This document shows positions 14,614-29,533 of a DNA stretch of 64,000 nucleotides, one piece after another. The first letter of the stretch is position 1. Every line of letters begins with the position of its first letter. The notes below the pieces were generated by a model that worked only from the letters and a program-made list of their open reading frames with translations, did not search any database and was not told the DNA's origin. The translations under genes were made by a program, and so were the position numbers. The stretch is from Paulinella micropora (Eukaryota; Cercozoa; Imbricatea; Euglyphida): the NCBI GenBank assembly GCA_009731375.1, contig BJOX01000333.1, forward strand, positions 315,550 to 379,549, written 5' to 3'.

Positions 14614-16353
14614 GAGATGTCGCAAAGGAATGTAGTCTTTGCAAAGGAACGCAGTTTCACATCAAACAGTAATTTGTGTACTGTACATGTGTCCGGGATG
14701 GGAATCACGGGTAGACTGTGTTCTGGAAAAAAGAAGAGGAAGGACGTTGAAGAAAAAGGCAATTTAGGAATGGAGAGTGGGGAGGATAAGGAAGAAGAGA
14801 AAGAAAAGGAAGCCGTTAGTCCAAGTGGTTTGAGCACCGTAAGCTTGCGCAAGCTACAATGATGACATTGTGTAAAGGCCTAAACCCCCGAAGGGACCTA
14901 GCCCGGGCTATGCAACACTGGACGGCTATGACGGAATGCAGGATGTGAGATAAGGGGAGGATGAGAGGGAGGGCGGATTGGAGTTCTTCAATGTCTTTCC
15001 ATACGCTTGGTGTTGATGGATGGCAAAATCAGGTGCTTTCTTCTTTCGATTGGTTCTTTCGGGGCACTTCTTGGACGAAATGAGAGTATGTCTCGGCGTC
15101 AACACTGGGTGGAATCCGGGTTGACAATGCCGGGTTGTGACTTATAGTCCGGATGGACGTGCACTTTTGGACTCTTCTTTTCGAGGGCTCGAAGGATCTT
15201 CGTAAGGTGGACATGAGCAAAATCTTCTCCAAGGGGTTTGAAGAAAAAGGCAAAATGGAGAGTGGGGTCTTGAGGAGGACAAGGAAGAAGAGAAAGAAAA
15301 GGAAGCCGTTCAAGCCGTTAGTCCAAGTGTTTTGAGCACCGTAAGCTTGCGCAAGCTACAATGATGACATTGTATGAGGCCTAAACCCCCGCAGGGACCT
15401 AGCCCGGGCTATGCAACACTGGACGGCTATGATGGAATGCAGTCACCAATACGGACTAGAGGAAGATTAGTCCAATTTTTGACTGCACAGGAGCGATAAA
15501 TCGCAAAAGAGCAACGAGCTACGCAGGAGGATAGCTTGAAGCAAAGGGATTTGGATTGGGGATGGGAAAAACCCAAGGCGCGGAAACATCGATGAACAGA
15601 GAACGATACCATGCCGCGAGCCCCGCATTCGATTGGTCGAAGGTGGCAGGTCCATCCGTTGTCCTCGATTTGAGATTTGAGCTTGTTGTATCGGTTGGTC
15701 TTGTAGGCTCGTGCGTCAAGGATGTTTTCCTCGACCGGGCACGTTAGCTCGATCAGAATACATATCTTGGTAGACAGTGACCAGACAACGATATCGGGGC
15801 GGAGGTCAGTGACACAAATGTGGACAGGAAAGGCTTGCTCAGAACCGGTGTATTGGGTTTGGAGTTGCCAATCGTTTGCAGTGTCAAGCAGGGATGGTCG
15901 ATGAAATGACTGTCTCTTAGGCTTCTGCTCGCCCTCTTTCACAAACATAGACTTTGATTCATTTTGGTCTATAGGGGAGCGTTTGTTATGGCTCTCGATG
16001 TGTTTTTGAAGGGGAGCTTCAATAGTGCAGAGCACAGAGTCATGACGCCAGGTATAGCGGCCTTGTTTGAGGGCAACATGGCAACCGGAGAGGATGTGGC
16101 ATAGATGTGCTTGACCAGAACAGAGGGCACACTTGTTGTTGGGAATGATTCCCCACAGACGTCTAAGGTCGGGGGTAATAACCGAGTTTGTGCTTGCGTT
16201 GATGACCCAAGAGATTAAACGGGGATTACGGGTTCCGATGAGGCGAGCCCAGGAGAGGTCAAAGGGGCATGCGAGATAGATAGATAGATAGATAGATAGA
16301 GTGAGTGGGTCTTTTAAGAACACTGCCCGTTATGTCGACAAGCAGGGAAATAG

Positions 16354-16398
<45 letters not shown>

Positions 16399-16405
16399 TC
16401 TCTCT

Positions 16406-16436
<31 letters not shown>

Positions 16437-16475
16437 CTCTCTCTATACACATATATATATTTGTGTATATATATA

Positions 16476-16518
<43 letters not shown>

Positions 16519-16537
16519 TCCATCCATCCATCCATCC

Positions 16538-16582
<45 letters not shown>

Positions 16583-17848
16583 GTGGCAAGCGCAAGGGTG
16601 CGTTCGCTATCTACCTGGAGCCCTGGCATGCTGACATCTTCGAGTGGTATACATAACACTATCTATCTATCCATCTATCTATCTATCTATCTATATACAA
16701 CATAATGTTGTAATACGTTGTCGTGTTGTGTCACGTCACGTCATTCCATGTCATGTTATGTCGGATTTGCGCAAGAACACGACACAACATAACACAACGT
16801 ATTACAACATATTACACGACACGACATGGTGTTGTTGTACTTAGGTTGGATTTGCGCAAGAACACGGGGGTGGAGGACACAACATAACACACACGTATTA
16901 CAACATATTACACGACATGACATATGGTATATTGGATTTGCACAAGAACACGGGGGTGGAGGACACATAACACACGTATTACAACATATTACACGACATG
17001 ACATGGTATATTCTTGTACTTAGGTTGGATGTGCGCAAGAACACGGACACAACATAACACAACGTATTACAACATATTACACGACATGACATGGTATATT
17101 CTTGTACTTAGGTTGGATTTGCGCAAGAAGACGAGGACTCAACATAACAACAACGTATTACAACATATTACACGACATGACATGGTATATTCTTGTACTA
17201 GGTTGGATTTGCACAAGAACACGGGGGTGGAGGACACAACATAACACACACGTATTACAACATATTACACGACATGACATGGTATATTCTTGTACTTAGG
17301 TTGGATTTGCGCAAGAACACGGACACAACATAACACAACGTATTACAACATATTACACGACATGACATGGTATATTCTTGTACTTAGGTTGGATTTGCGC
17401 AAGAACACGAGGACACCACATAACAACAACGTATTACAACATATTACACGACATGACATGGTATATTCTTGTACTAGGTTGGATTTGCACAATAACAGGG
17501 GGGTGGAGGACACAACATAACACACACGTATTACAACATATTACACGACATGACATGGTATATTCTGTACTTAGGTTGGATTTGCGCAAGAACACACAAC
17601 ATAACACAACGTATTACAACATATTACACGACATGACATGGTATATTCTTGTACTTAGGTTGGATTTGCGCAAAGAACACGGGGGTGGAGGACACAACAT
17701 AACAACGTATTACAACATATTACACGACATGACATGGTATATTCTTGTACTAGGTTGGATTTGCGCAAGAACACGGGTGTGGAGGAAGCGCGCGCCCGCG
17801 ACCTGTTCTACGGCCTGTGGATCCCGGGTATAGAGGAAATCACAAAAT

Positions 17849-17882
<34 letters not shown>

Positions 17883-18574
17883 GCTATCTATCCATCTATC
17901 TATCTATCTATCCATCTATCCATCTATTTATCTGTCTAGATTTGTTCATGGAGCGTGTGGAAAAGGATGGCACCTGGTGCCTTTTCTGCCCTAAAGAGGT
18001 CTGTATGAGTATCTACCTACCTGCCTACCTACCTACCTACCTTCCTACCTACCTACCTACCTTCCTACCTACCTACCTACGGAAAAAGACGGCACCTGGT
18101 GCCTTTTGGCCCTAAGGAGGTCTCTATGAGTATCTACCTACCTGCCTACCTTCCTACCTACCTATTGAGCGCGTGGGAAAAGACGGCGGCACCTGGTGCC
18201 TTTTCTGCCCTAAGGAGGTCTGTATGAGTGTCTACCTACCTGCCTACCTACCTGCCTACTACCTGCCTGCCTTCCTACCTGCCCATACCTACCTGCCTAC
18301 CTACCTACCTACCTACCTACCCTCCCCCTTCCTCTCTCTCTCTCTCTCTCTGTATATACATATGTATATATATATACCTATCCATCTATCTATCCATCTA
18401 TCATCTATCTATCTATCTACCTACCTACCTACCTACCTACCTACCTATCTATCTATCTATCTATCTATCTACCTACCTACCTACCTACCTATCTATCTAC
18501 GTATCTATCTGTATTTAGTGTCCTGGTTTGGACGATGTGTGGGGCGACGAATTCAACAAGCTATACGACAAGGT

Positions 18575-18648
<74 letters not shown>

Positions 18649-18740
18649 GAATACATGTATCTACGTATAGGAATAAATGTTGAAACGTATTTATCTATGG
18701 TTGTGTGTTTGTATGCATGGACCTATACGTGCGAGATAGG

Positions 18741-18790
<50 letters not shown>

Positions 18791-19236
18791 TGATAGAGAG
18801 ATCAATATGTGTACTTCCTCGTGTACTTAGTATGAGAAGGCAGGCCATGCAAGGAAAATCATCCAGGCGCGTCAGCTCTGGCAGGTCTACATTGCCTATA
18901 TCATGCCACACTATTGCCTCTTTCTTGCCCGCTATTGCCTTTTTGTTGCTAATGCCTTTTTGTCCCTGGCGCTTGCCCCATTACTGCCTTTCTGTCACTG
19001 CTGTTGCCCCGCCCTGGCCGTTTCGTCCCTGTCCATGCGCCACTAGTGTCTTTCCTGTCCCTGTCGATGCCCCACTTCTGCCTTTTTTGTTGCCCACTAT
19101 TGCCTTTTTGTCTTTGACGATTGACCCACTATTTCCTTTTGTCCTGACAATTGCAACACTACTGCCTTTGTGTCTCTGCTGTTACCTCACCATTGCCATG
19201 TAGTACCTTACGCTTGCCCACCTATTATTATTAATG

Positions 19237-19281
<45 letters not shown>

Positions 19282-19512
19282 GTGCTTCTCTGTCAATGGC
19301 TGATGCAAATCTGCACATGCGCCTCCATCGTCTCACCCGTGAGGGGAGTACGAAGAATTGACGATAGGCTCTAATGACACCCCCGCAAGGGCAGTTCCAA
19401 CACTTCCAGACGGACCGGTATGTTCAATGAAAATACTGGTGGCACCGACGGGAATCGAACTGGCGACAGGGCCCAGATGGTAGAACTTGACCACTGGGCT
19501 ATCACGGTGTCC

Positions 19513-19569
<57 letters not shown>

Positions 19570-19915
19570 GTAATAATAATAATAATCATAAGCATAATAA
19601 GCATAATAATAAATTGCTTTGTTTTGTGTGTGCAGGCTATCCTTGACGCAATAATAATAATAATGATAATAATAGTGCTTCTCAGTCAATGGCGAATGCA
19701 TTTCTGCACATGTGCCTCCATCGTCTCACCCGCGAGGGGAGTACGAAGATTTGACGATAGGCTCTACTGACACCCCCGCAAGGCAGCTCCAAGCCTTCCA
19801 GACAGACCAATAGTTTCAAAGAAAATATCCTTTGAAAATACTGGTACCGACGGGAATCGAACTGGCGACAGGTCCCAGATGGTAGACTTTAACCACTGGG
19901 CTATCGCGGTGCCAC

Positions 19916-19946
<31 letters not shown>

Positions 19947-20100
19947 CATAATAATCATAATAATAATCATAAGCATAATAATAAATTGCTTTGTTTTGTG
20001 TGTGCAGGCTATCCTTGACGCACAGATTGAGACAGGCAACCCCTACATGTTGTACAAAGACGCGTGCAACCGCAAGTCGAACCAACAGAACCTCGGTCCG

Positions 20101-20131
<31 letters not shown>

Positions 20132-20132
20132 G

Positions 20133-20181
<49 letters not shown>

Positions 20182-20313
20182 ATGTACAAAGACGCGTGCA
20201 ACCGCAAGTCTAACCAACAGAACCTGGGTACAGCTATCTATCTATCTATCTATCTATCCCTCTATCTATCTACCTATCTTTGCACGCAAGTCTAACCAAC
20301 AGAACCTGGGTCC

Positions 20314-20346
<33 letters not shown>

Positions 20347-20489
20347 ATCTATCTATCTATCTTTCTATCTATCTGTCTATCTATCTATCTATCTGTCTAT
20401 CTATCTATCTATCTATACAAAGACGCGTGCAACCGCAAGTCTAACCAACAGAACCTGGGTACAGCTATCTGTCTATCTGTCTGTCTATA

Positions 20490-20530
<41 letters not shown>

Positions 20531-20587
20531 CTATCTATCTATCTATCTACCTTTGCACGCAAGTCTAACCGACAGAACCTGGGTCCG

Positions 20588-20628
<41 letters not shown>

Positions 20629-21338
20629 TTATCTATCTATCAACCGCAAGTCTAACCAACAGAACCTGGGTCGATCTATCTATCTATCTATCTGTCTATC
20701 TACATTTTCTTTCTACATACCTACCTCTCTATCTACCTACCTATCTGTCCATCTATCTATCTAATCTATTCTAGGCACTATCAAGTGCTCCAACCTCTCT
20801 ACCTACCTATCTGTCCATCTATCTACCTACCTATCTGTCCATCTATCTATCTAATCTATTCTAGGCACTATCTAGTCCTCCATCCTCTCTACCTACCTAT
20901 CTGTCCATCTATCTATCTACCAGCCTCTCTACCTACCTATCTGTCCATCTATCTATCTACCAACCTCTCTACCTATCTGTCCATCTATCTATCTACCAAC
21001 CTCTCTACCTATCTGTCCATCTATCTATCTACCAACCTCTTTACCTACCTATCTGTCCATCTATATATCTAATCTATTCTAGGCACTATCAAGGCCTCCA
21101 ACCTCTCTACCTACTATCTTCACTACCTACCTATCTGTCCATCTGTGTTTCTATCTATTCCAGGCACTATCAAGGCCTCCATCCTCTCTACCTACTATCT
21201 TTTCTACCAACCTATCTGTCCATCAACCCTAAACCCTAAACCTAACCCCTAACCCCTAATCTATGTTTCTATCTAATCTAGGCACTATCAAGTCCTCCAA
21301 CCTCTGCACGGAGATCGTAGAGTACACATCGCCCGACG

Positions 21339-21432
<94 letters not shown>

Positions 21433-21552
21433 GTATGTATATATATGTCTGTCAAAGAGAGCAACACACACTGCCATAGAGCAGACGAAAATATACTATC
21501 TCTTATCTCTCTATCTCGCTTGTCTTATCTCGCTCTCTCTCTCTCTCTCTCC

Positions 21553-21584
<32 letters not shown>

Positions 21585-22177
21585 CTCTCTCTCTCTCTCT
21601 CTCTCGGTATCTCTATCTCTCTATCTCTCTACCTCTGCACGGAGATCGTAGAGTACACCTCACCCGATGAGGGATCTCTCTCTCTCCCTCTCTCTATCTC
21701 TCTCTCTGTCTCTCTCTCTCTCTCTGTCTCTCTCTCAATCTCTCCTCTCTCTCTCTCTCTCTCTCCTCTATCTATCTATCTATCCATCTTTCTAAAGCGA
21801 GTAGCAAACTGCGTTACTAAATCTTCACTTTGGAGAGGACGGATGAAAATATTGCCTTGAAAGCGTGTCGCGGCCCAATTTTTGAACGACTTGTTATATT
21901 GTGAGGCCACTTACACACCACCCAGATTTCCGGGTTTCTGGTGCCACTTTCTGGGTTTGCTTCCTGAAAAAGCCTGGCCTGTGGTGGCCACTTTCACACC
22001 CAGAGCCCGGAAATCTGGGTGGTGTAGAGCGGGCCTTATATTTATCTTGTCTGTTGTTGGCAGGTGGCGGTCTGCAACCTGGCGTCGCTGTCGCTGCCCA
22101 TGTGCGTCGATGTCAAGAACAAGACGTACGACTTCCAGAGACTCAAGGAAGTCACCATGGCAGTGACCGTACTGTGC

Positions 22178-22220
<43 letters not shown>

Positions 22221-22258
22221 CCACCCACCACCCCCCCCCTTCCTCCCCCGGCCATCTC

Positions 22259-22314
<56 letters not shown>

Positions 22315-23790
22315 ATCTATCTATCTATCTATCTATGTATCTATGTATCTATCTATATCTATCTATCTATCTACCTACCTACCGACCTATACCTACCTAC
22401 CTACCTACCTATCTATCTATCTATCTGTCTATCTATCTAGATATCTATCTATCTATCCATCCATCCATCCATCCATCTATCTACCCATCTCTCGCCAACA
22501 AGGTCATCATCTTCATCACTCACTCTTCCATGTCTCTATCTCTGCACCTAGGTCAACCTCAACAAGATCATCGACATCAACCACTATCCGGTGATCGAGG
22601 CCAAGAACTCCAATATGCGACACCGCCCCATCGGCATCGGGGTACNNNNNNNNNNNNNNNNNNNNNNNNNNNNNNNNNNNNNNNNNNNNNNNNNNNNNNN
22701 NNGGGGGGGGGGGACTCGAACATGCGACACCGCCCCGTCGGCATTGGGGTGAGAAGAGAGAGAGAGAGATTGTAGGTGTGTGTTAGAGAGAGAGAGAGCA
22801 CAAACGCCAACGTGCGCCACCGCCCCATCGGCATCGGGGTGAGAGAGATACACAGACAAAACAATAGAACATGCAAAACATATACATGCGTACATATTTT
22901 TATCGGTCACCTCCACAAAATGTGGTCAGGTTACCGATAAAACTACATACGCGGCGCGCCAAATTTGACGTGTTTTGCGGGCTCGCCGGCCCGCTCGCCC
23001 GCAAAACACGTCAAATTTGTGGCTAGCCGCATAATATACTAATGTGAATGATACACAAGCGAATCATCGCTGTGCGGCAGGTGCAAGGTTTGGCGGACAC
23101 GTTTCAGCTGCTGAAGATCCCCTTCGAGTCCCCCGCGGCGAGCCAGCTCAACAAAGATATCTTCGAAACCATCTACTACGCGGCGTTGACGGCGAGTTGC
23201 GACTTGGCGGTTAAGGTAATGTCATGTAATGTCATGTCATGTCATATCATGTAATGTCAGGTAATGTAAATTCATGTCATATCATGTCATGTCATGTCAT
23301 ATCATGTAATGTCATGTAATGTCAGGTAATGTAAATTCATTTCATCTCATGTCATGTCCTGTCATGTCATGTCAGGACGGGCCGTACTCCAGCTTCCGAG
23401 GCAGCCCCGCCAGCAAAGGCATTCTTCAGGTATTTGTCGGGTCTTGACAGGGGCAGTCACACATCAACACAAACAAGCAAACACTAGCAAACACCACCAC
23501 ACAAACAACTATCTATCTACCTATCTACCTACCTACCTACCTGCCTACCTGCCCTACCTACCTATCTATCTATCTATCTATCTATCAGTTCGACATGTGG
23601 GGAGTGAAGCCAGACTCGGGCCGCTGGGACTGGGACGCACTCAAAGCAAGGTGGGCAGTTATGTATGTATGTATGTTTACGTATATGTATGTAGTATGTA
23701 TGTGTATGTATGTATGTATGTATGTATGGACTGGGACGCACTCAAAGCAAGGTGGGCAGTGTGATTATGCCAGTATGTATGTATATATGT

Positions 23791-23854
<64 letters not shown>

Positions 23855-24194
23855 GTAGGTAGGCGCTGGGACTGTGACGCACTCAAAGCAAGGTGGGCAG
23901 TGTCATTATGCCAGTATGTATGTATATATGTATGTATGTATGTGTATGTATGTATGTATTTATGTATGTATGTATGTATGTATGTAATGTATGTAATGTA
24001 TGTATGTATGTATGTATGTACATGTATGTATGTATGTATGTATGTATGTACATGTATGTATGTATGTACGTACGTACACGTATGTATGTATGTATGTAAG
24101 TATGTATGTATGTATGTATGTATTTATGTAATGAATGTATGTACGTATGTAATGCAGAATCGTTATGGACGGGCTGCGCAACTCGCCTACCTAC

Positions 24195-24225
<31 letters not shown>

Positions 24226-24324
24226 ACGTAGAATCGTGAAAGATGGGCTCCGGAACTCGCTGCTACTGGCGCCAATGCCCACCGCTTCCACCTCACAGAT
24301 CCTCGGTCAGATAGACAGATAGAC

Positions 24325-24370
<46 letters not shown>

Positions 24371-24719
24371 GTAGGTAGATAGATAGATAGATAGATAGTG
24401 GCGCCAATGCCCACCGCCTCCACTTCACAGATCCTCGGTCAAGTGTTAGATAGATAGATAGATAGATAGATGAGATGTCGCAAAGGAATGTAGTCCTTGC
24501 AAAGGAACGCAGTTTCACATCAAACAATAATTTGTGTACTGTGCATGTGTCCGGGATGGGAATCACGGGTAGACTGTGTTCTGGAAAAAGAAGAGGAGGA
24601 AGGACGTTGAAGAAAAAGGCACTCTAGGAATGGAGAGTGGGAGGATAAGGAAGAAGAGAAAGAAAAGGAAGCCGTTAGTCCAAGTGTTTTGAGCACCGTA
24701 AGCTTGCGCAAGCTACAAT

Positions 24720-24818
<99 letters not shown>

Positions 24819-24866
24819 TGGCGCCAACGCCCACCGCCTCCACTTCACAGATCCTCGGTCAAGTGT

Positions 24867-24944
<78 letters not shown>

Positions 24945-24989
24945 TTGGCATGCCCACCGCCTCCACTTCACAGATCCTCGGTCAAGTGT

Positions 24990-25048
<59 letters not shown>

Positions 25049-25096
25049 TGGCGCCAATGCCCAAAGCCTCCACTTCACAGATCCTCGGTCAAGTGT

Positions 25097-25147
<51 letters not shown>

Positions 25148-25207
25148 GTAGGTAGGTAGTGGCGCCAATGCCCACCGCCTCCACTTCACAGATCCTCGGT
25201 CAAGTGT

Positions 25208-25274
<67 letters not shown>

Positions 25275-25960
25275 GTAGGTAGGTAGATAGGTAGATAGAT
25301 AGTTGTTTGTGTGGTGGTGTTTGCTAGTGTTTGCTTGTGTTTGCTTGTTTGTGTTGATGTGTGACTGCCCCTGTCAAGACCCGACAAATACCATTCAATA
25401 CACGCAACTTCACGCAACGAGTGTATTGAGAATATCTATCTATCTATCTGTCTATCTATCTATTTCTGTATGTATCTATCGATCTATCTATCTATCTATC
25501 TATCTATCTATTCATCCATCTATCCATCCATCTATTCATCAATCCCCATCCATCCATTCATACATCGCTCCATCGATTATCCGTCTCTCTAGGCAACATC
25601 TACGTGCGAATAGAATACAAAGACTACAACTCAAATACAAACAGAAGACAACACACAACACAGCACGATGCAATAGAATAGAACTGAATAGAATACAACA
25701 CACACTACCTCCAGGAATCAAGGAGTGCTTTGAGCCCCTTCACACCCAGTAGCTATCTATCTATCTATCTATCTATCTAACTATCTCTATAGATATATCT
25801 ATCTACCTATTTGTCCATCTATCTACCTACCTACCTATCTACCTCTATCAATCTATCTATCCATCTATTTATCTACCGAACTACCTATCCATCTATCTAT
25901 CTATCCACCAGGCAACAGTGTTTTGAGCCCTTCACGTCTAACATCTATCTATCTATCTAC

Positions 25961-25993
<33 letters not shown>

Positions 25994-26701
25994 CCTCTCT
26001 ATCTATCTATCTATCTATCCACCAGGCAACAACGAGTGTTTTGAGCCCTTCACGTCTAACATCTATGTTCTATCTATCTACCTCTCTACCTATCTATCTA
26101 TCTGTCTATCTATCTATCTATCTATCCACCAGGCAACAACGAGTGTTTTGAGCCCTTCACCTCTAACATCTATCTATCTATCTATCTATCTATATGTCTA
26201 TCTATCTATCCACCAGGCAACGAGTGTTTTGAGCCTTTCACGTCTAACATCTGTCTATCTATCTATCCTATCTATCCACCAGGCAACAACGAGTGTTTTG
26301 AGCCCTTCACGTCTAACATCTATGTCTATCTATCTATCTATCTATCTATCTATCCACCAGGCAACAACGAGTGTTTTGAGCCTTTCACATCTAACATCTA
26401 TGTGCGCCGCACTTTGGCCGGAGAGTTCATCTGCATCAACAAGTACCTCTTGCGCGACCTCACCGAACGGGTAGCTAGCTATCTCTACTAATATATATAT
26501 CATGTAATCTACCTCTATCAATCTATCAATCTATCTATCCATCTATTTAATGTACCTAACTACCTATCCATCTATCTATCTATCTATCTATCTGTCTATC
26601 TACCTCTCTATCAATCTATCTATCTGTCAGCCTATCTTATGTAATAAGTTCAACAAGTATCTGCTGCGTGACCTCACCGAACGGGTAGCTAGCTGTCTCT
26701 A

Positions 26702-26738
<37 letters not shown>

Positions 26739-26747
26739 TGTCATGTC

Positions 26748-26805
<58 letters not shown>

Positions 26806-26942
26806 CTATGTAATAAGTTCAACAAGTATCTGCTGCGTGACCTCACCGAACAGGTAGCTATCTATCTATCTCTACCTGTAATATATTTCATGTAATGTAT
26901 CTATGTAATATAAGTTCATCTGCATCAACAAGTATCTGCTTC

Positions 26943-26988
<46 letters not shown>

Positions 26989-27031
26989 GAGTGGCCTTGC
27001 CGAACGGGTCAGTTATCTATGTATGTATTTA

Positions 27032-27063
<32 letters not shown>

Positions 27064-28120
27064 TCTCTTTCTCTCTCTTTTTCTGTGTAATGTCTCTGTT
27101 TATTTTCTATCTGCGTCAAGCAGTATCTGCTGCGACACTCACTGAGAGGGTTAGTTATCTATGTAATGTATGTAATGTATGTGATTCGAGTCTATCTATG
27201 TAATAAGTGCATGTACGCCAACAAGTATCCGCTACGTCACCGCAACGAATATTCAGTATTCATGTATGTATGTATGTATGTATGTATGTATGTATGTATG
27301 TATGTTTGTTGTATGTTGTATGTATGTATGCATGTATGTATGCCTGTCTGTATGTATGTATGTATGTCTGTCTGTTTGTGTGTGTGTCTGTCTGTCTGTA
27401 TGTATGTATGTATGGTTTGTATGTACGTATGTTGTTTGTTGTCAGTTACGTTAACGTGTGTGCGTACTTTAATGTATATGTTTTATTCCTATCTGCATCA
27501 ATAAGTATCTGCTGCGTGACCCATTGAGCGGGTAAGGTACGCTTTGTATGTATATGCAACCTTTCACATATGCTATCTATACATCTAATTTTTCACATTG
27601 TTTCTCATGCATGTGTAAAAGTATTCATCTGTATGGAAGAAAATAAGGATCCATCATTGTTTCTCATGTCTTTCTGTCATGTATAAGTATCAATCTGCAT
27701 TCACAAGTCCCTGCTGCGTGCGGGTATGTCATCTATATAGTGTATAGAATGCATGTAATGTATGTAATATCGTGCCAGTCTCATGTCATAAAATCCATCT
27801 TGTTTCTCATGTCTGTATGTCATGTATGAGTATGCATCTGCATTCACAAGGACCTGCTGTGTGCGGGTTATGTCATCTATGTAGTGTATATAATAATGCA
27901 TGTAATGTATGTAATATCGTATCTCCTATGTCTGTAACGTATGCATTATAGTGCATGTAGTGATATATGTGAGGTTGCACTGGTTGATGTAGATGAAGAA
28001 TACTTATTTCTTCCATACAAATAAATACTTATTCATCTATCTTCTCTACCAGCACCTGCGGCACGACCTCTATCTATCTCTATCTATCTATCTCTACCTA
28101 TCTATCTATCTATTTCTCTC

Positions 28121-28169
<49 letters not shown>

Positions 28170-28174
28170 ATCTA

Positions 28175-28248
<74 letters not shown>

Positions 28249-28777
28249 ATCTTGCTCACCGAGCGGACCAACTGTCCATCACTAAGTATCATATCTTATC
28301 TGTATGGTAGGTAGGTAGGTAGGTAGGTAGGTAGGTAGGTAGTAATGTATGTGGTGTGTTTCGCAGGGCCTCTGGACTCCTAAACTTAAGAACAAGCTGA
28401 TTGCTGCCAACGGCTCCGTTCAGGTCAGCCAGCTAGCTAGCTAGGTCTATCTACACAGCCATTTGCTAAGCTTAAGAACAAGCTGATTGCTGCCTACGGC
28501 TCCGTTCAGGTCAGCCAGCTAGCTAGCTAGGTCTCCATTTGTTACCTATCTATCTGAACTGATTGCTGCCAACGGGCTCCGTTCAGGTCAGCCAGCTAGC
28601 TAGCTAGCTAGGTCTATCTACGCATCCATGTCTTACCTATCTGTCTATCTGAACTGATTGCTGCCAACGGCTCCGTTCAGGTCAGCTATCTATCTATCTA
28701 TCTATCTATCTATCTGTCTGTCTATCTGTCTGTCTATCTATCTATCTCCGTCTATCTATCTATCTTCTATCTATCTA

Positions 28778-28808
<31 letters not shown>

Positions 28809-29502
28809 GTAGCTATCCATTCCCCTCTAGCAATTCTATCTACATTTCCATTTATGTTTATCTATATTTACCTAACTGTCTATCTGAACAAGCTGATTGT
28901 CAACGGCTCCGTTCAGGTCAGCAAGCTATCTATTCACATATAACGATGTTTATCTACATATCCATGTATGTTGATCTATATATTTACCTATCTGTCTATT
29001 TGAACAAGCTGATTGCTGCCAACGGCTCCGTTCAGGTCAGCCAGCTATCTATCTATCTATCTGTCTATCTATCTATCTATCTGTCTGTCTATCTATCTGT
29101 CTGTCTGTCTATCTGTAGCTATCCATTCCCTCTAGCAATGTCTATCTACATATCCATTTAGTTTATCTATCTTTACCTATCTGTCTATCTGAACAAGCTG
29201 ACTGCTGCCCACGGCTCCGTTCAGATCAGCCAGCTATCCATTAACATGTAACGTTGTTTATCTACATCCATGTATGTTCATCTATATTTACCTACCTGTC
29301 TATTTGAACAAGCTGATTACTGCCAACGGCTCCGTTCAGGTCAGCTATCCATCTACCTACCTGTAAGCACAGATGTGCATCGCTAATACACTATAAATAT
29401 ATCTATCTGTCTATCTTGCAATACCTGTCTAAGCTTCCTGACGACGACCTACCTACCTACCTAGCTACTTAACCTACCTACCTAGCTACTTAACCTACCT
29501 AC

Positions 29503-29533
<31 letters not shown>

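Larger units (their letters stand above)
1384..20095 (+). other. RRM1: RRM1 exon map, exons 1-18
   Basis: Exons with splice sites placed by GT/AG, protein match and phase: 1 1384-1509; 2 1959-2013; 3 4678-4760; 4 5965-6075; 5 7222-7285; 6 8380-8421; 7 8901-8974; 8 9376-9444; 9 11918-11966; 10 12215-12276; 11 12941-13004; 12 13906-13975; 13 16584-16646; 14 17754-17827; 15 17940-17998; 16 18519-18572; 17 18831-18884; 18 20008-20095. All junction phases agree. Intron 1 (1510-1958) is ordinary unique sequence; the later introns are repeat-dominated. The donor of exon 4 (ATG|GTCGAC) is followed at once by poly-C and an N gap, so it is the least certain. Exons 6 and 11 have near-identical neighbouring copies, so the copy actually used could differ from the one listed. 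Confidence 0.88.

Noticed and set aside
15427-16323. A host gene of 298 residues on the minus strand
   Set aside because: The CxxC...H...[11 protein letters not shown] and RPD...ELT blocks are retrotransposon C-terminal features, and its 3' tail is repeated at 24472-24720.
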